Below, in pieces: positions 20,333 through 33,020 of a stretch of DNA of 64,000 nucleotides. Both the position numbers and the translations under genes were made by a program. The stretch is from NCBI GenBank assembly GCA_030789695.1, contig CM061140.1, forward strand, positions 86,676,422 to 86,740,421. Reading direction: 5' to 3'. Positions within the stretch are counted from its first letter, which is position 1; the number at the start of each line of letters is the position of its first letter. This stretch comes from Scilla litardierei (lineage: Eukaryota; Streptophyta; Magnoliopsida; Asparagales; Asparagaceae). The notes beneath the pieces were generated by a model. That model did not search any database. It saw nothing but the letters and a program-made list of their open reading frames with translations, and was not told the origin of the DNA.

Positions 20333-23128
20333 TGTAACGACCACTTTTCGTTGTACGTTGTTCGTGCACGTGCTTTTGGCCGTGCACGTGTTTATTTTAA
20401 TCTTTATTTGTATGTGAACACTTTTGTGTGATATGCTGTTGTGAACGTCTCTGAGAGTATTAAATAGTGGCACTATCTTGGAACGACATTTCTCGAGTCG
20501 TTTTCCCACAATTTAATCTTACTCGATGAGACGTGACGATTTTCACTTTTGACGGGAGACGTTTCTATTTTTAGTTTCGTCGTCCGACGTCGAAATTGAG
20601 ATCCGTCTTCTTAGTTAGCTCACTTTCTTCAACACGATCACCCCGATATTTATTTTATAATTTTTGGAGTTTATTTGACCACTTTTATATTTTTAGCAAG
20701 GTTTATAATATTTTTAATAATTACGTTTTAAATTTATTTCGGCCAAATAAATTTTATTTGAGTTTTAAATGTTTTAAATAATTTTTGAGCCGAATTCCAG
20801 CTCATTTGGATCGCAGCAAATCTTTGTGCGAGTTGGAGAGGGCGAGATACGAATTTTAAATATTTTTGAACTTCTAATCCTATTAGATTTAGCCCTAGAC
20901 CAAGTCAACCCATCTACACTATATAAACAACCTTTAGGAAAACCTATTTTCGCAAGAAATTAACCCTAGCCACTCCCAAAACCCAAATTTGACGTTGCGA
21001 CGAATCGTCGCAACGTTGCGACGAAGCAGCCCCGCACCGACCGACGAAACAGGCCGATTTCCCCCGCTCCGACCGCTAGCCACCCCGCACTAAGCTCCGT
21101 CCGCATCGCAGTACAGCCGCCCGCTCCGTTCGCCCGCTCTGACCGAGGGGAGCTCTCGGTCAGACCGAGTGAATTCCCCGTTGTCGCCCGCATCCCCGCT
21201 CCGCACAGCGCCCGCTCTGTCGCCCCGCCTCCGCTAGCGTCTGACCGAGCCATTCGCTCGCACCGACCGCTCTTCGCATTGTTGCAACGTTGCGACGTTG
21301 CAACTCTCATTCCCCCGTGTCTGACCGACGGCCCTCCCCGCTGCGACCGAGAGAACCAAGGCTGCGACCGACCCAAGCGCTGCACAGCCCCGTCCCCCAG
21401 TGTCTGACCGAGCAAATCCCCCGCACCGAGGCTGTACGACCGAGAGCCATTCGTTGCAACCCCGCACCCGTCGTACCACTTGCCACCGTGGGCCCCCCAA
21501 GTTCCCCAGAGGTATTGTGGGTTCCCTATTGGTCCCTAGGACTACTGTGGGCCCCACCTAGGTGCTTACTCTTCGAGGAATTACCGCGTACGACGTTGCG
21601 ACACGTCGTAGCCCGTCGTCGCACGTACTAGCTTTGGAATCTGAAATCGTTGCTCCGGTTGATTGCTCTGAACTTTTCAGCGAGGAATCTAATTGGAATC
21701 TGGACTTGGAGCGCGATCTTTTATTCCAACCCCTGGCGTCGCTACCTGACGCCAGTGTAGCTTTCGCGTCGTGTTGAGGTAACGCTTTACACCCCTAGGA
21801 CCCCCAACCCAATGCATGCTAATCAAGACTGAAATCAGTATTTTCAAAGTATTTTAAATGTTTTAGCACTCACTAATCAAGATTAATAAAACGGATGTAG
21901 GCCGGTGAACTTGTGCACGTAGGAATCGTGACTTTGGACTCGTTGTACGGTGTTTCCCTGACGTGATACTTGCAGGCAAGTGAAACTTGCCAACTCTTGT
22001 GTAGGGCCATGTTTTTAGAACACTTCCTTGTTTTAGCGTAAAAGAGACTAGTCAGTGAAATGATAGCTGGCTAGACGCCTACTTGATCTAGTTTGACAAC
22101 GAAACTAGATCCGTCACCTAATTGATCTAGCTTGACAACGAAGCTAGATCCAACCCTTTAAACTTGTTGTTCATGCATACTAAACTGTCACGTTTACTTT
22201 CCTTACCTGTACGCTTTACTGCTTTCCATGTCATGTCACCCATGCATTGAATGTCACATTCGTAGCACACGCTACAATACTTGTACTTGTACTCCCTTGT
22301 CTGGCTAGGTGCACCCCTAGGCCAACAAGATAAAACACTTCCTGGCTCGTGTTCCAGAAGCGAGCATTCCTGTTCGGGGGTAAGGCCCTGGCTCGATACA
22401 CGTGGAGGGGTAGGGATAAACGATCACTTGAGCTTAGGAGTTGGCCCGCGCAGCCACTCTAGCCAAAAGGGGGAATCTCTGTGCACGAGGTGCTTACTTT
22501 ACTTGTCTTGTACTTGTCTTGTGAATGAATCATGAAATATTTGTCACCATGCCATGCTCGTACTTTACTTTACTTTACCTTACTTGTTGCACTCATTACT
22601 TTAAACTGCCATGTCATCGCACCATGCTAGAACTGCTAGGTTGCTTTACTTGTACCTACTTTCAGTTTCCTTGCACAAGTCTCTTGTAGACTTGCTGACA
22701 TGTGCCCCTTGCTCTTTTGGGTGTCACATGTTAGACCCTGAGCAGAAGACAGTTGTTGAGGACGAGGTGTTTGCTGACGCTGAGCCTGAGCCTACGTTCG
22801 TTGAGGAGTTCGTGGACACCGGAGACCAGTTTTAGAGACTGTTTGCGTTGTTTTTGCTTTAGGTTGCTGTTAGATGTCGGTGCTTGCACCATTACTTTGT
22901 TTCTGTACCTTGTACTTTTGTTGGCCATGCTGGGGCCTCTTTTAGACTCTTTTATTTTAGCCTGGTGGCTTTTCTGCGATGTTGAAATTTATTAATATGG
23001 ATAGTCTGATATGTTTCTTTTGTCTCTTTCATTACTATTATCTTGTTTCGTTTCGCGTTGCAAGGACCTGCAGTTTAAAGTGATTGACGCTTATCGGACT
23101 TGCAGCTTTGTAGCTTCAAGTCTGAGCG
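20333..23128 (+). repeat. Left LTR of B, main part
   Basis: Contains a TATA box (TATATAAA, about 20920-20927), then a 600-bp GC-rich transcribed stretch (20990-21600) dense in GTTGCGACG and CTGACCGA motifs including the palindrome GTTGCGACGAATCGTCGCAAC-like pair, then the conserved stem-loop block (21729-21770). Near 22085-22165 a TTGATCTAG(C/T)TTGACAACGAA block is tandemly duplicated. ORFs such as 21562-21777 and 22611-22835 recur in the right LTR but show no known domain. The empty C insertion site (CTGCA) is at 21380-21384. Confidence 0.9.
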
Positions 23129-25476
23129 TGTAGGGATTTTCAAGGTCCCTTAGAGCTAATTTATTGCTATTCGTCCTAAGTCGGACGAACAAAATAAATA
23201 AAACAGCGGAAGAAATGATTTATTAAACTATTTAATAAATAAAGCCCTAAGGAAAAATTCCCTAAGCCAGGATATCTACTGACTCGAGTCGGGTCTGACC
23301 AACTCGAGAAAGTTCTAACTACTAATTAAACTAATTGCATATAAAATTGACTCACCCGGAATCTTGCCCTGGAGCAGGCAAGATGTTCCGCACCGTCTTG
23401 CGCTCATTGATCTGAGCCGTCTTCCGAGCCGTGTTGCATCGCTCCTCGCCGCAGACTGGATCAGCTCCCGTAGCGCACCTTGCCTCCGAAGCCATCACAA
23501 GCCGTAGAAGATTTCACTTGAGTAAACCCGCGTCGTAGACTTCCGAATCAGATTCGGACCTCCTCGTTGTCTTGCTAGGACTCGGTTGGAGGACAGGAAA
23601 ATTTATAGAGGATGAGAATAAATTTAGTCTAGATTGAGTTTGCTCAAAATATTCGTGAGCTCCTTAATCAGAGACTTGGTGCAAGAAACAAAGAGGGGAG
23701 TGCCCACCTATTTATATAGGAGGCTGGCTCCCCTTCTTTTGTCATGAGCAATGTGGGACTAATTGTAGGAAGAGGGATTTGGATTAATTCAATTTGGGTT
23801 AGTTTGGCTTACACAAAGCCTCAACCTTCAACCAATTAATCCTCACTCATCGTTGAGCTCTAGAGACGATACAAGTTATCATTTCGAAGAGCTAGTGATG
23901 GTGAACGCGTAGGAACAAACGGCAACGAGATCCGAGTTCGTTTGACCCTTCAAACAATTGCTCAAAGTTGAGCAAAAAACCCAATTTCGTAGCCGTCAAG
24001 GGTTTCCACGAAAAAACCCTAAAATAACTTAAGTGGCGGGCGACCCGCTAAGCTTAGCGGGCGCGCCCGCCTAAGGCTACTGGGCGCGCCCGCTAGGGCA
24101 CGCCCGCGCGGGCTCAGCCCGTTGTCACCAGCGGGCTGCGCCCGCTGCATGCAGCGGGCGGGCCCGCTGGGTGCAGCGGGCTGCGCCCGCTGCGCCCAGC
24201 GGGCGTGCCCGCTGTGGCAGCGGGCGGGCCCGCTGCAACAGCGGGCCGCGCCCGCTGCACCCAGCGGGAGGGCCCGCTGGGTCAGCGGGCCCCGCCCGTT
24301 TTGCCAAGTGGGTTTTATCCCACTTCCCGTTTCGCCTTTCTCGCGTTTCTGGGCTCATCCGAGCTCCGATTCCTACACGGTTTGATCCTCTGGATTCCAT
24401 ACGAAATTTCCTCCATTCCCAAATGCTTCAAGTTCACAACCAACTTGTGAATTTAGTATTCTCTTTACATCTAATGATATCCTCTATACATTCTATCTGT
24501 TACTACGACGTGAATGTTACTCGGTGTGAGACCCTACAGCCTGACCCTTACTACAGGTCGAGACTCGAAGTTTCAAGACGACAGTGACCACTAGCAGTAG
24601 GTGTCGTCCCTGTTTCGGGATCATCGATTACGTGATTGGTTCGTTTAGGCAAAAGTGCCGACGAAATCACTCTGACTGTGACTGTGATAATTTCCGCAGT
24701 TTTAGTCCCTTCGTCATAACTATGTCACTCGGCTAGTCTAGGGTATGGTATACTATTAACCCCATTGGCTAGTAGTGGTCAGTATACATCGGTCTCTGGT
24801 ACATACAGGTTGTACAAGTTACAACATACCTTGGCCAAGGTTTTACCGAGAGCCGTACCGACCTGTGACACTAACTTCCCATTAACGGAAGAGACGAATC
24901 CTCTGTTGATCACTACTTAGCTCATATGTTTCGAGTGTCACCCAGCCTAAGATCTTTCATCAGGCCTGGCCTCGAAGTTAGATCTTTAGACCTAAGTGAC
25001 ACTGTCCACACATAGCTTCATACAATGATCTCAAGTCCTAAGGACCAACATACCTATTATCACTTAGAGTTATTAATGATAGTTTAGTTAATGCATAACC
25101 ATTTAATAACTCCATGTTTTGGTCGTTCAGTGAACTCAGCTTTTACTGAGCACCTGCGTCCTGTTTTCGACTTCACCAAGTCGCTTGGTTATGAGACCAA
25201 CCTGACAGGGACGCAATGGTCTGTCTGATGTGTTGATATCCCTTATCTCGACACATCTATGACCATGAACACTTTTAAGATTCAAGCTATTGGAGGTCAG
25301 ACATTTCTCATAATCGTAATCTACATTTCGAAACATGTGTGACCTAACTCTGAATCCAAGGGAATAATCCGAGCAATGAACAACTCAGATAATACTTTAC
25401 CAGAAAGAACACTTTCATTTATTGAACAAGATGTTTCATTATGATAAATAGCCACGAGGGCATACATTTCTCTACA
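23129..25476 (-). repeat. 3' LTR of A2
   Basis: 2348 bp between TGTAGGGATTTT and TTCTCTACA on the plus strand. The polypurine tract lies immediately to the right (TCTCCCACTTGCAC, plus strand, 25477-25490). It carries the longer of the two GC arrays. Confidence 0.95.
24030..24305. repeat. GCGGGC/CCCGCTGC array, A2 3' LTR copy
   Basis: About 275 bp of alternating GCGGGC and CCCGCTGC hairpin units, upstream (in minus sense) of the TATA box. It has about 44 bp more than the 5' LTR copy at 30866-31088: units between the GCAGCGGGCTGC and GCAACAGCGGGC landmarks are missing from the other LTR. Confidence 0.9.
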
Positions 25477-25496
25477 TCTCCCACTTGCACTCAGGC

Positions 25497-28400
25497 CTAT
25501 TTATTTTGGTATCTCATACCATATTTACACGCTAGTTTTTCTAAACGATCACGTGCCAGCGCCTTCGTGAATGGATCTGCTAAGTTGTCTTCCGAAGAGA
25601 CTCTAAGGAGTTCTATATCTTTCCTCTGCTCTATCTCCCGAATCAGGTGATACTTGCGAAGAATATGTCTGGATCTCTTGTGGAATCTGGGTTCTTGAAC
25701 CAGGCTTATGGCTGCATTGTTGTCGCAATACAACGGTATTGGACTTTCAACGGCAGGAACCATCCCGAGCTGGTTGATGAACTTCTTCATCCAGACTGCT
25801 TCCTTTGCTGCATCGTTGGCCGCTATGTATTCGGCTTCCATTGTGGAGTCTGCAATGGTGACTTGTTTGGAACTCCTCCAACTGACTGCTCCTCCGTTGA
25901 GAGTGAAAACATATCCTGAGATCGATTTGCTATCATCCATGTCACTTTGAAAGCTTGAATCTGTGAACCCTTCAACATTCAGGTGTTCACTTCCATAGAC
26001 CAAGACCAAGTCTTTAGTTCTTCTTAAGTACTTAAGAATTGTCTTGACTGCTTTCCAGTGCTCTTCTCCCGGGTTAGACTGATATCGGCTTACTATACCC
26101 AGTGCATAAGCGACATCGGGTCTGGTACAAATCATGGAGTACATGATAGATCCCACAACAGAAGCATATGGGACCTTGGTCATCTTTGCCCTTTCCAAGT
26201 CGGTTTGTGGAGACATCTTCTTGGTGAGGGCTATCCCATGATTGGCTGGTAATGAACCACCCTTACTGTTTTCCATGTTAAAACGTTTTAACACGGTTTC
26301 AATGTACCTGGTTTGGGAGAGTCCTAGCATCCGTTTAGATCTATCTCTATGGATCTTCACACCCAGTATGTAGGATGCTTCTCCCAAGTCCTTCATGGAG
26401 AAATTTGTTGATAGCCAATTTTTAACAGACTTTAACATCTCTATGTCGTTGCCTATTATCAGAATGTCATCTACGTATAGAACTAGGATGACTAAAGAAT
26501 TATTATTACTGGTTCTTTTATAGATGCATGGGTCATCCTCATTTCTGACAAAACCAAATTCTTTGACTGTTTTGTCGAAACGGATGTTCCAACTTCTTGA
26601 TGCTTGTTTGAGTCCATAAATGGACCTGTGCAGCTTGCACGCCTTTCCATTGCTCCCACTGACTTCGAAGCCTTCTGGCTGAGTCATGTAAATCTGCTCT
26701 TCCAAATTACCATTTAGGAATGCAGTCTTCACATCCATCTGCCAGATTTCGTAGTCGTAGTAGGCAGCAATTGCGAGCACTATCCGAATAGACTTGTGCA
26801 TGGCTACTGGCGAAAAAGTTTCGTCATAATCTATTCCTAGAATTTGACGATATCCTTTTGCAACTAGTCTAGCCTTGTACGTCTCTACCTTTCCATCTGC
26901 TCCAATCTTCTTCTTGAAGATCCATTTGCAGCCTATGGGAACATTTCCCTTGGGCACTTTTTCTAAGGTCCATACCTTATTTACGTGCATGGAATCTATT
27001 TCGGATTTCATTGCATCTAGCCATTTGTCAGAGTCTATACTCTTTATGGCTTCCTGGAAGTTAATAGGGTCATCATCAATTATGATGCTATCCTCGATTC
27101 CCCCGTCTACGAGAAAACCGTAGTACCTTTCGGGTGCTCGAGGAATCCTACTTGACTTCCTACTCACTGGTTGGGAGATGTCAAGTTCTGACTCTCCCAC
27201 TGGTTCCGACACTTGTTGCTGTGCGGGTACTTCCTCCGAGCATTCATTCAAATCAATTACCTTGCCAGTGGATTCCTTCACGAGGAATTACTTTTCAAGA
27301 AAAGTGGCATGTCTAGAGACAACAATCTTTTGTTGTTCTGGATGGTAAAAGACATAACCTAATGAATGTCTTGGGTACCCTATAAATTTACACAGTATAG
27401 ATCTGTCTTCCAGTTTGTCTGGATTTTGCCTTTTGACATAAGCAGGACAACCCCATACCTTCAAGTGATTGAGGCTGGGTTTCTTCCCTGTCCATATCTG
27501 ATACGGAGTCAAGTGCACAGATCTTGACGGAACTTTATTTAGAATGTATATAGCAGTTTCCAGGGCATAGCCCCAGAGGGAAGTAGTTAACTCAGCTTCA
27601 CTTAACATGGACCGAACCATGTCTAACAAGGTCCGGTTTCTCCTTTCCGAAACACCATTATGTTGAGGTGTGTAAGGAGGAGTGATCTGAGAGAGAATCC
27701 CATTCTCTTTTAAGTAAGTGAGGAATTCATGGCTTAAGTATTCTCCTCCTCGATCGGATCGAAGAATCTTAATACCTTTCCCAGTCTGTTTTTCGACTTC
27801 GGCACGATACTCCTTGAATCGCTCAAACGTTTCGGACTTATGTTTCATCAAGAACACATGTCCAAATCTTGAGTGGTCATCAGTAAACGTGACGAAATAT
27901 GAAAATCCACCTTTGGCTAACGTAGACATGGGTCCACATACATCGGAATGTACTAGACCCAAGAGTTCGATAACTCTTTCCCCTTGACTGGCAAAAGGAG
28001 TTTTGGCCATCTTACCTTTGAGGCAAGAATCGCAAGTGTCGAATGACTCATAATTCGAGAGGCCCAAGAGCCCCTCTTTATGTAACTTGCTGAGTCTCTT
28101 CTCTCCGATATGGCCTAGTCTACAATGCCAAAGATAGGTTTCATTAAAACTAGATTCCTTACGTTTTCTAGTATTAACGTTTAATACCACCTCATTGCTT
28201 AAAGTGTATATTCCATTGCTCAGTGTCCCAAATCCTAGCAACTTACCATCAAGGGCAATGTTCATGACATTTCCACTGATAGTAAAATTATAACCATCTT
28301 TAGCCAAAGCTGAGACAGATATAATATTGCATAGGAAATTTGGGATATAGTAACATTGCTTCAAAAGCAAGTTAGCTCCACCAGCCAATGTGTGTCTAAG

Positions 28401-28703
28401 ATCTCCTATGGCTACAACATCAACATTTGCTGCGTTTCCCACTTGGAGAATTACTTCATTCTTTGCAAGTTTTCTACTGATTCTCAATCCTTGTAACTGG
28501 TTACAAATGTGAGAACCTGCACCGGTGTCTAACACCCATGCAGTAGAATTAACTGAAAGAACTACACTTTGTATTTTTGAGGTTAATGCATAGACTTCCC
28601 TTAATATTTCCCTTTCTGCTATTGACTTCTCCAACCAGCTATCATTAATATTAGAACCAGTTAATAAAATCTTATCTCGGATATTATTAAACTTACTCAT
28701 CAT
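25497..28703 (-). pseudogene. pol: Copia pol of A2 (protease-integrase-RT-RNase H), one nonsense break
   Basis: The frame is open from about 28856; the likely start is the ATG at 28703. Protease: V-L-D-T-G-A-G-S-H near 28520. GAG-pre-integrase: W-H-C-R-L-G-H-I-G with C-D-S-C. Integrase catalytic D, D, E lie in HSDVCGPM/FTDDHSRFGH, LRSDRGGEYLS and QHNGVSERRNR. A TAA at 27288-27290 stops the frame just after integrase, where a glutamate is expected; the same frame resumes (27281 to 25497) with RT (KWIFKKKIGADG; QMDVKTAFLNG; YVDDILIIGND) and RNase H (STMEAEYIA; CDNNAAISL). Otherwise it is full length and colinear. No capsid or zinc knuckle precedes the protease, so this is Pol without Gag. Confidence 0.93.
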
Positions 28704-29958
28704 GCTGCAAAGATTAGAACTCCTAATTAGCATGTGTTCAAAACATTTTTTAAATATAACTAGAATGGATTTTGTCCAATTATACTCTCCCATTAATAAA
28801 CAGATCGTTTTCGTCCAAAACATGATTAAAATTAATTGGGAGCAGGAATCCAACAACCTTGAGTCGCCCGACCTTGAGTGTAGCTCAACAAGTCGTTCGA
28901 CTCGGCTGTAGGTAGACGAACTCTTTGTCGATCATATCAATATATGACTCCCTATTCGATTTTACCCCTAGTCATTTGTGATCAAGAGTGTGCTCAACCG
29001 GATCACAATGCTAGCCTAGTCGGACCCTTGTTTTCGTGTCAAGCCTGACTTGCCCCTTTGCTCGGTGTATGCACGACACGCCGGTTTGGGTCAGAGCTTA
29101 AGACTACATTCTTGGTTAGACTTACGCCGAAGCTCTAGGAATGAGCCAACGGTTTCAGTCAGGTTAAGATGTCGATCAAGAAATCGGTTTCTATAAGATT
29201 GACCTGTTACGGCTTGAGTGTGCTCAACAACCGAAACACGTTTCTTACAGTTGCCAACTCCTAAAACAAGGAGGGCTACGATTTATCTTGAATAAGATTA
29301 TTATCGTATTAGACTTAGGTATAGTCGATGGACTTACATAGTTATGAATCGACACCTTGCGGTCCAGCGGACGCGGCCAGGGAATTGACTAAGCCAGGAC
29401 CACTTGTTACCCAGTCTAGCTAGGTTGGTCCAAAAACTTTAGTCAAGCACATTGGCCGACATCATGATCCATTGAAGGTGTTGTCATCATTTCCATGTTC
29501 GTTCAACAACTAAATGGTTTTTAAATTACAACTAGTTAATCCTTATCAACTAGTGGATCCCTAAAATTCAAAATTTTATGGGTTTGTTAGACGATTTTTA
29601 TTAAGTCCTTATCATCTATAAGGATTCAAAAGTATATGCTGCTACCCTAATCGTCCAATAGGCAATTTAAACAATTTAAAATTCATAGCAGTGTCTCAAA
29701 ATTATCATATAAGGTTTAAGGGAAATTAATGGCTAACCTAATCGTCCATTAGGTAATTTTTAAACAATTTAAAAATTTATTAAGCATGGTGTTAAAATTT
29801 ATCACATAAAGTTTAAGAGTCATTTAATGGCTAACCTAGCAAGTCTTTCTTGTGACATCAAAATAAAACAAGAATGAGCCATTAAACTAATTATCATATA
29901 ATTAATACATGCAGTTAAAAAATAGTATAGAACAGAGTAGATCTGGCTCCGATACCAC
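28704..29958 (-). other. A2 leader without gag, tandem repeats and primer site
   Basis: In sense direction the primer site TGGTATCGGAGCCA (29944-29957, minus) follows the 5' LTR by one base. The leader has two to three tandem units of about 95-100 bp sharing CTAATCGTCCATTAGG on the plus strand (29637, 29731, 29829). Nothing resembling Gag is found between primer site and pol. A TTTGCAGCATGATGAG sequence at the pol start resembles the region before gag in other elements here, as if gag had been removed between its own start and protease. Confidence 0.75.
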
Positions 29959-32262
29959 TGTAGGGCTTTTCAATGTCCCTTAGAGCTAATTTATTGCTAT
30001 TCGTCCTAAGTCGGACGAACAAAATAAATAAAACAGCGGAAGAAATGATTTATTAAACTATTTAATAAATAAAGCCCTAAGGAAAAATTCCCTAAGCCAG
30101 GATATCTACTGACTCGAGTCGGGTCTGACCAACTCGAGAAAGTTCTAACTACTAATTAAACTAATTGCATATAAAATTGACTCACCCGGAATCTTGCCCT
30201 GGAGCAGGCAAGATGTTCCGCACCGTCTTGCGCTCATTGATCTGAGCCGTCTTCCGAGCCGTGTTGCATCGCTCCTCGCCGCAGACTGGATCAGCTCCCG
30301 TAGCGCACCTTGCCTCCGAAGCCATCACAAGCCGTAGAAGATTTCACTTGAGTAAACCCGCGTCGTAGACTTCCGAATCAGATTCGGACCTCCTCGTTGT
30401 CTTGCTAGGACTCGGTTGGAGGACAGGAAAATTTATAGAGGATGAGAATAAATTTAGTCTAGATTGAGTTTGCTCAAAATATTCGTGAGCTCCTTAATCA
30501 GAGACTTGGTGCAAGAAACAAAGAGGGGAGTGCCCACCTATTTATATAGGAGGCTGGCTCCCCTTCTTTTGTCATGAGCAATGTGGGACTAATTGTAGGA
30601 AGAGGGATTTGGATTAATTCAATTTGGGTTAGTTTGGCTTACACAAAGCCTCAACCTTCAACCAATTAATCCTCACTCATCGTTGAGCTCTAGAGACGAT
30701 ACAAGTTATCATTTCGAAGAGCTAGTGATGGTGAACGCGTAGGAACAAACGGCGACGAGATCCGAGTTCGTTTGACCCTTCAAACAATTGCTCAAAGTTG
30801 AGCAAAAAACCCAATTTCGTAGCCGTCAAGGGTTTCCACGAAAAAACCCTAAAATAACTTAAGTGGCGGGCGACCCGCTAAGCTTAGCGGGCGCGCCCGC
30901 CTAAGGCTACTGGGCGCGCCCGCTAGGGCACGCCCGCGCAGGCTCAGCCCGCTGTCACCAGCGGGCTGCGCCCGCTGCATGCAGCGGGCGGGCCCGCTGG
31001 AGCAGCGGGCTGCGCCCGCTGCAACAGCGGGCCGCGCCCGCTGCACCCAGCGGGAGCGCCCGCTGGGTCAGCGGGCCCCGCCCGTTTTGCCAAGTGGGTT
31101 TTATCCCACTTCCCGTTTCGCCTTTCTCGTGTTTCTGGGCTCATCCGAGCTCCGATTCCTACACGGTTTGATCCTCTGGATTCCATACGAAATTTCCTCC
31201 ATTCCCAAATGCTTCAAGTTCACAACCAACTTGTGAATTTAGTATTCTCTTTACATCTAATGATATCCTCTATACATTCTATCTGTTACTACGACGTGAA
31301 TGTTACTCGGTGTGAGACCCTACAGCCTGACCCTTACTACAGGTCGAGACTCGAAGTCTCAAGACGACAGTGACCACTAGCAGTAGGTGTCGTCCCTGTT
31401 TCGGGATCATCGATTACGTGATTGGTTCGTTTAGGCAAAAGTGCCGACGAAATCACTCTGACTGTGACTGTGATAATTTCCGCAGTTTTAGTCCCTTCGT
31501 CATAACTATGTCACTCGGCTAGTCTAGGGTATGGTATACTATCAACCCCATTGGCTAGTAGTGGTCAGTATACATCGGTCTCTGGTACATACAGGTTGTA
31601 CAAGTTACAACATACCTTGGCCAAGGTTTTACCGAGAGCCGTACCGACCTGTGACACTAACTTCCCATTAACGGAAGAGACGAATCCTCTGTTGATCACT
31701 ACTTAGCTCATATGTTTCGAGTGTCACCCAGCCTAAGATCTTTCATCAGGCCTGGCCTCGAAGTTAGATCTTTAGACCTAAGTGACACTGTCCACACATA
31801 GCTTCATACAATGATCTCAAGTCCTAAGGACCAACATACCTATTATCACTTAGAGTTATTAATGATAGTTTAGTTAATGCATAACCATTTAATAACTCCA
31901 TGTTTTGGTCGTTCAGTGAACTCAGCTTTTACTGAGCACCTGCGTCCTGTTTTCGACTTCACCAAGTCGCTTGGTTATGAGACCAACCTGACAGGGACGC
32001 AATGGTCTGTCTGATGTGTTGATATCCCTTATCTCGACACATCTATGACCATGAACACTTTTAAGATTCAAGCTATTGGAGGTCAGACATTTCTCATAAT
32101 CGTAATCTACATTTCGAAACATGTGTGACCTAACTCTGAATCCAAGGGAATAATCCGAGCAATGAACAACTCAGATAATACTTTACCAGAAAGAACACTT
32201 TCATTTATTGAACAAGATGTTTCATTATGATAAATAGCCACGAGGGCATACATTTCTCTACA
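29959..32262 (-). repeat. 5' LTR of A2
   Basis: 2304 bp, TGTAGGGCTTTT to TTCTCTACA on the plus strand. By eye it differs from the 3' LTR at about nine single positions plus the array-length difference. Followed by TSD GAGCG. Confidence 0.95.
30866..31088. repeat. GCGGGC/CCCGCTGC array, A2 5' LTR copy
   Basis: Shorter copy of the array at 24030-24305. Flanking sequence is almost identical on both sides, so the difference is a loss or gain of whole units within the array. Confidence 0.9.
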
Positions 32263-32267
32263 GAGCG

Positions 32268-32315
32268 GACCTTCTCACGCTTCGCCTCCACGTTTTTGGG
32301 AAGTGGGGCGTGACA
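32268..32315 (+). repeat. Left LTR of B, 3' terminal 48 bp
   Basis: Continues the left B LTR after the A2 insertion: GACCTTCTCACGCTTCGCC... to GGGGCGTGACA. It matches the uninterrupted right LTR (50270-50320) with a few substitutions. Confidence 0.93.
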
Positions 32316-32462
32316 GGTTTTGTTGGTGGCCCATGCAGGTCAAATCTTGCAATTGTGAATTAACGAAACAACGATAATAACGGAATGTCCATTAAATAAA
32401 TTACAACATCTAAGTCATTAAGCTATTGAGTCTAAATTTTTGTTCGTTTTCTATGTCGTTAG

Positions 32463-33020
32463 ATGGCGAGAAGACGACAGACCCGAGTTGGTGGCGGACC
32501 TACTCTGAAGACTTGCTATTTCTGTGGCAAGACCGGGCACATTAAGGAGCAGTGCAGAAGATTTCTAGGCTGGTGTTTGATTTTTGGTGCTGCTACTCAT
32601 TCAGCAAAGGATTGTCGGCATGCAAATCAACTGCGGAAAGCATCGGAGGGAATTCCGCAGCAGGAAGCACCAGTAACTGGGCCAAGTCGGAAGGTGTGCT
32701 ATCATTGTAGCAAGATTGGTCATGAGAAGAAACAGTGCAGGAGGAGGCTGGACCAGAGCCTGATTTGTGGAGATCATACTCATACTATGAAGGAGTGTCC
32801 GAAGACTAAACAGCCTTGGAAGGAACCAATCGCTGCACAGCCATTACAGCAGAGAGCACCTGTACCTACAAGTCGTGGACCAGCCCTCGTTCCGCAGAAG
32901 CAGGCTTTTCAGCAGGCCATGCAGCCAAGGGAGCAGGCTTATCCGATGACGGCAGTGGAGAGCGAGACTGTGGATGAGGTTATCACAGGTAACTCTCGAC
33001 CTAGTTGTTTCTTCCCTTAG
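32463..33020 (+). CDS. Zinc-knuckle protein of B (gag C-terminal remnant)
   Basis: A 185-residue frame from an ATG 147 bp after the LTR. It has two clear CCHC knuckles, C-Y-F-C-G-K-T-G-H-I-K-E-Q-C at about residues 18-31 and C-Y-H-C-S-K-I-G-H-E-K-K-Q-C at about 79-92. Each is followed by a second, degenerate one of the type CLICGxxTHxxKDC (residues about 42-55 lack the second Cys; about 102-114 lack the first). Such paired knuckles are typical of the nucleocapsid end of Ty3/gypsy Gag; no capsid precedes and no protease or polymerase follows. It may be a relic or the RNA-binding protein of a non-autonomous family. The frame continues to a stop at 33018-33020. Confidence 0.7.
   Translation: MARRRQTRVGGGPTLKTCYFCGKTGHIKEQCRRFLGWCLIFGAATHSAKDCRHANQLRKASEGIPQQEAPVTGPSRKVCYHCSKIGHEKKQCRRRLDQSLICGDHTHTMKECPKTKQPWKEPIAAQPLQQRAPVPTSRGPALVPQKQAFQQAMQPREQAYPMTAVESETVDEVITGNSRPSCFFP

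Larger units (their letters stand above)
23129..32262 (-). mobile_element. Ty1/copia element A2 (pol-only), complete ends
   Basis: Minus-strand element of 9134 bp with TSD GAGCG (23124-23128 and 32263-32267). The uninterrupted target is visible in the right B LTR at about 50265-50275. Order in sense direction: 5' LTR, tRNA-Met primer site, 1.2 kb leader, protease-integrase-RT-RNase H, polypurine tract, 3' LTR. No gag is present. The LTRs differ by few substitutions plus about 44 bp of array length, so insertion is recent relative to B. Confidence 0.96.

Noticed and set aside
22611..22995. Frames repeated in both B LTRs (also 49756-50140)
   Set aside because: They recur because they are LTR copies. 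No domain, and no evidence of translation beyond repetition.
25136..25336. 66-residue frame duplicated at 31922-32122
   Set aside because: Both copies lie at the same place in the two A2 LTRs; duplication reflects the LTR pair, not a gene family.
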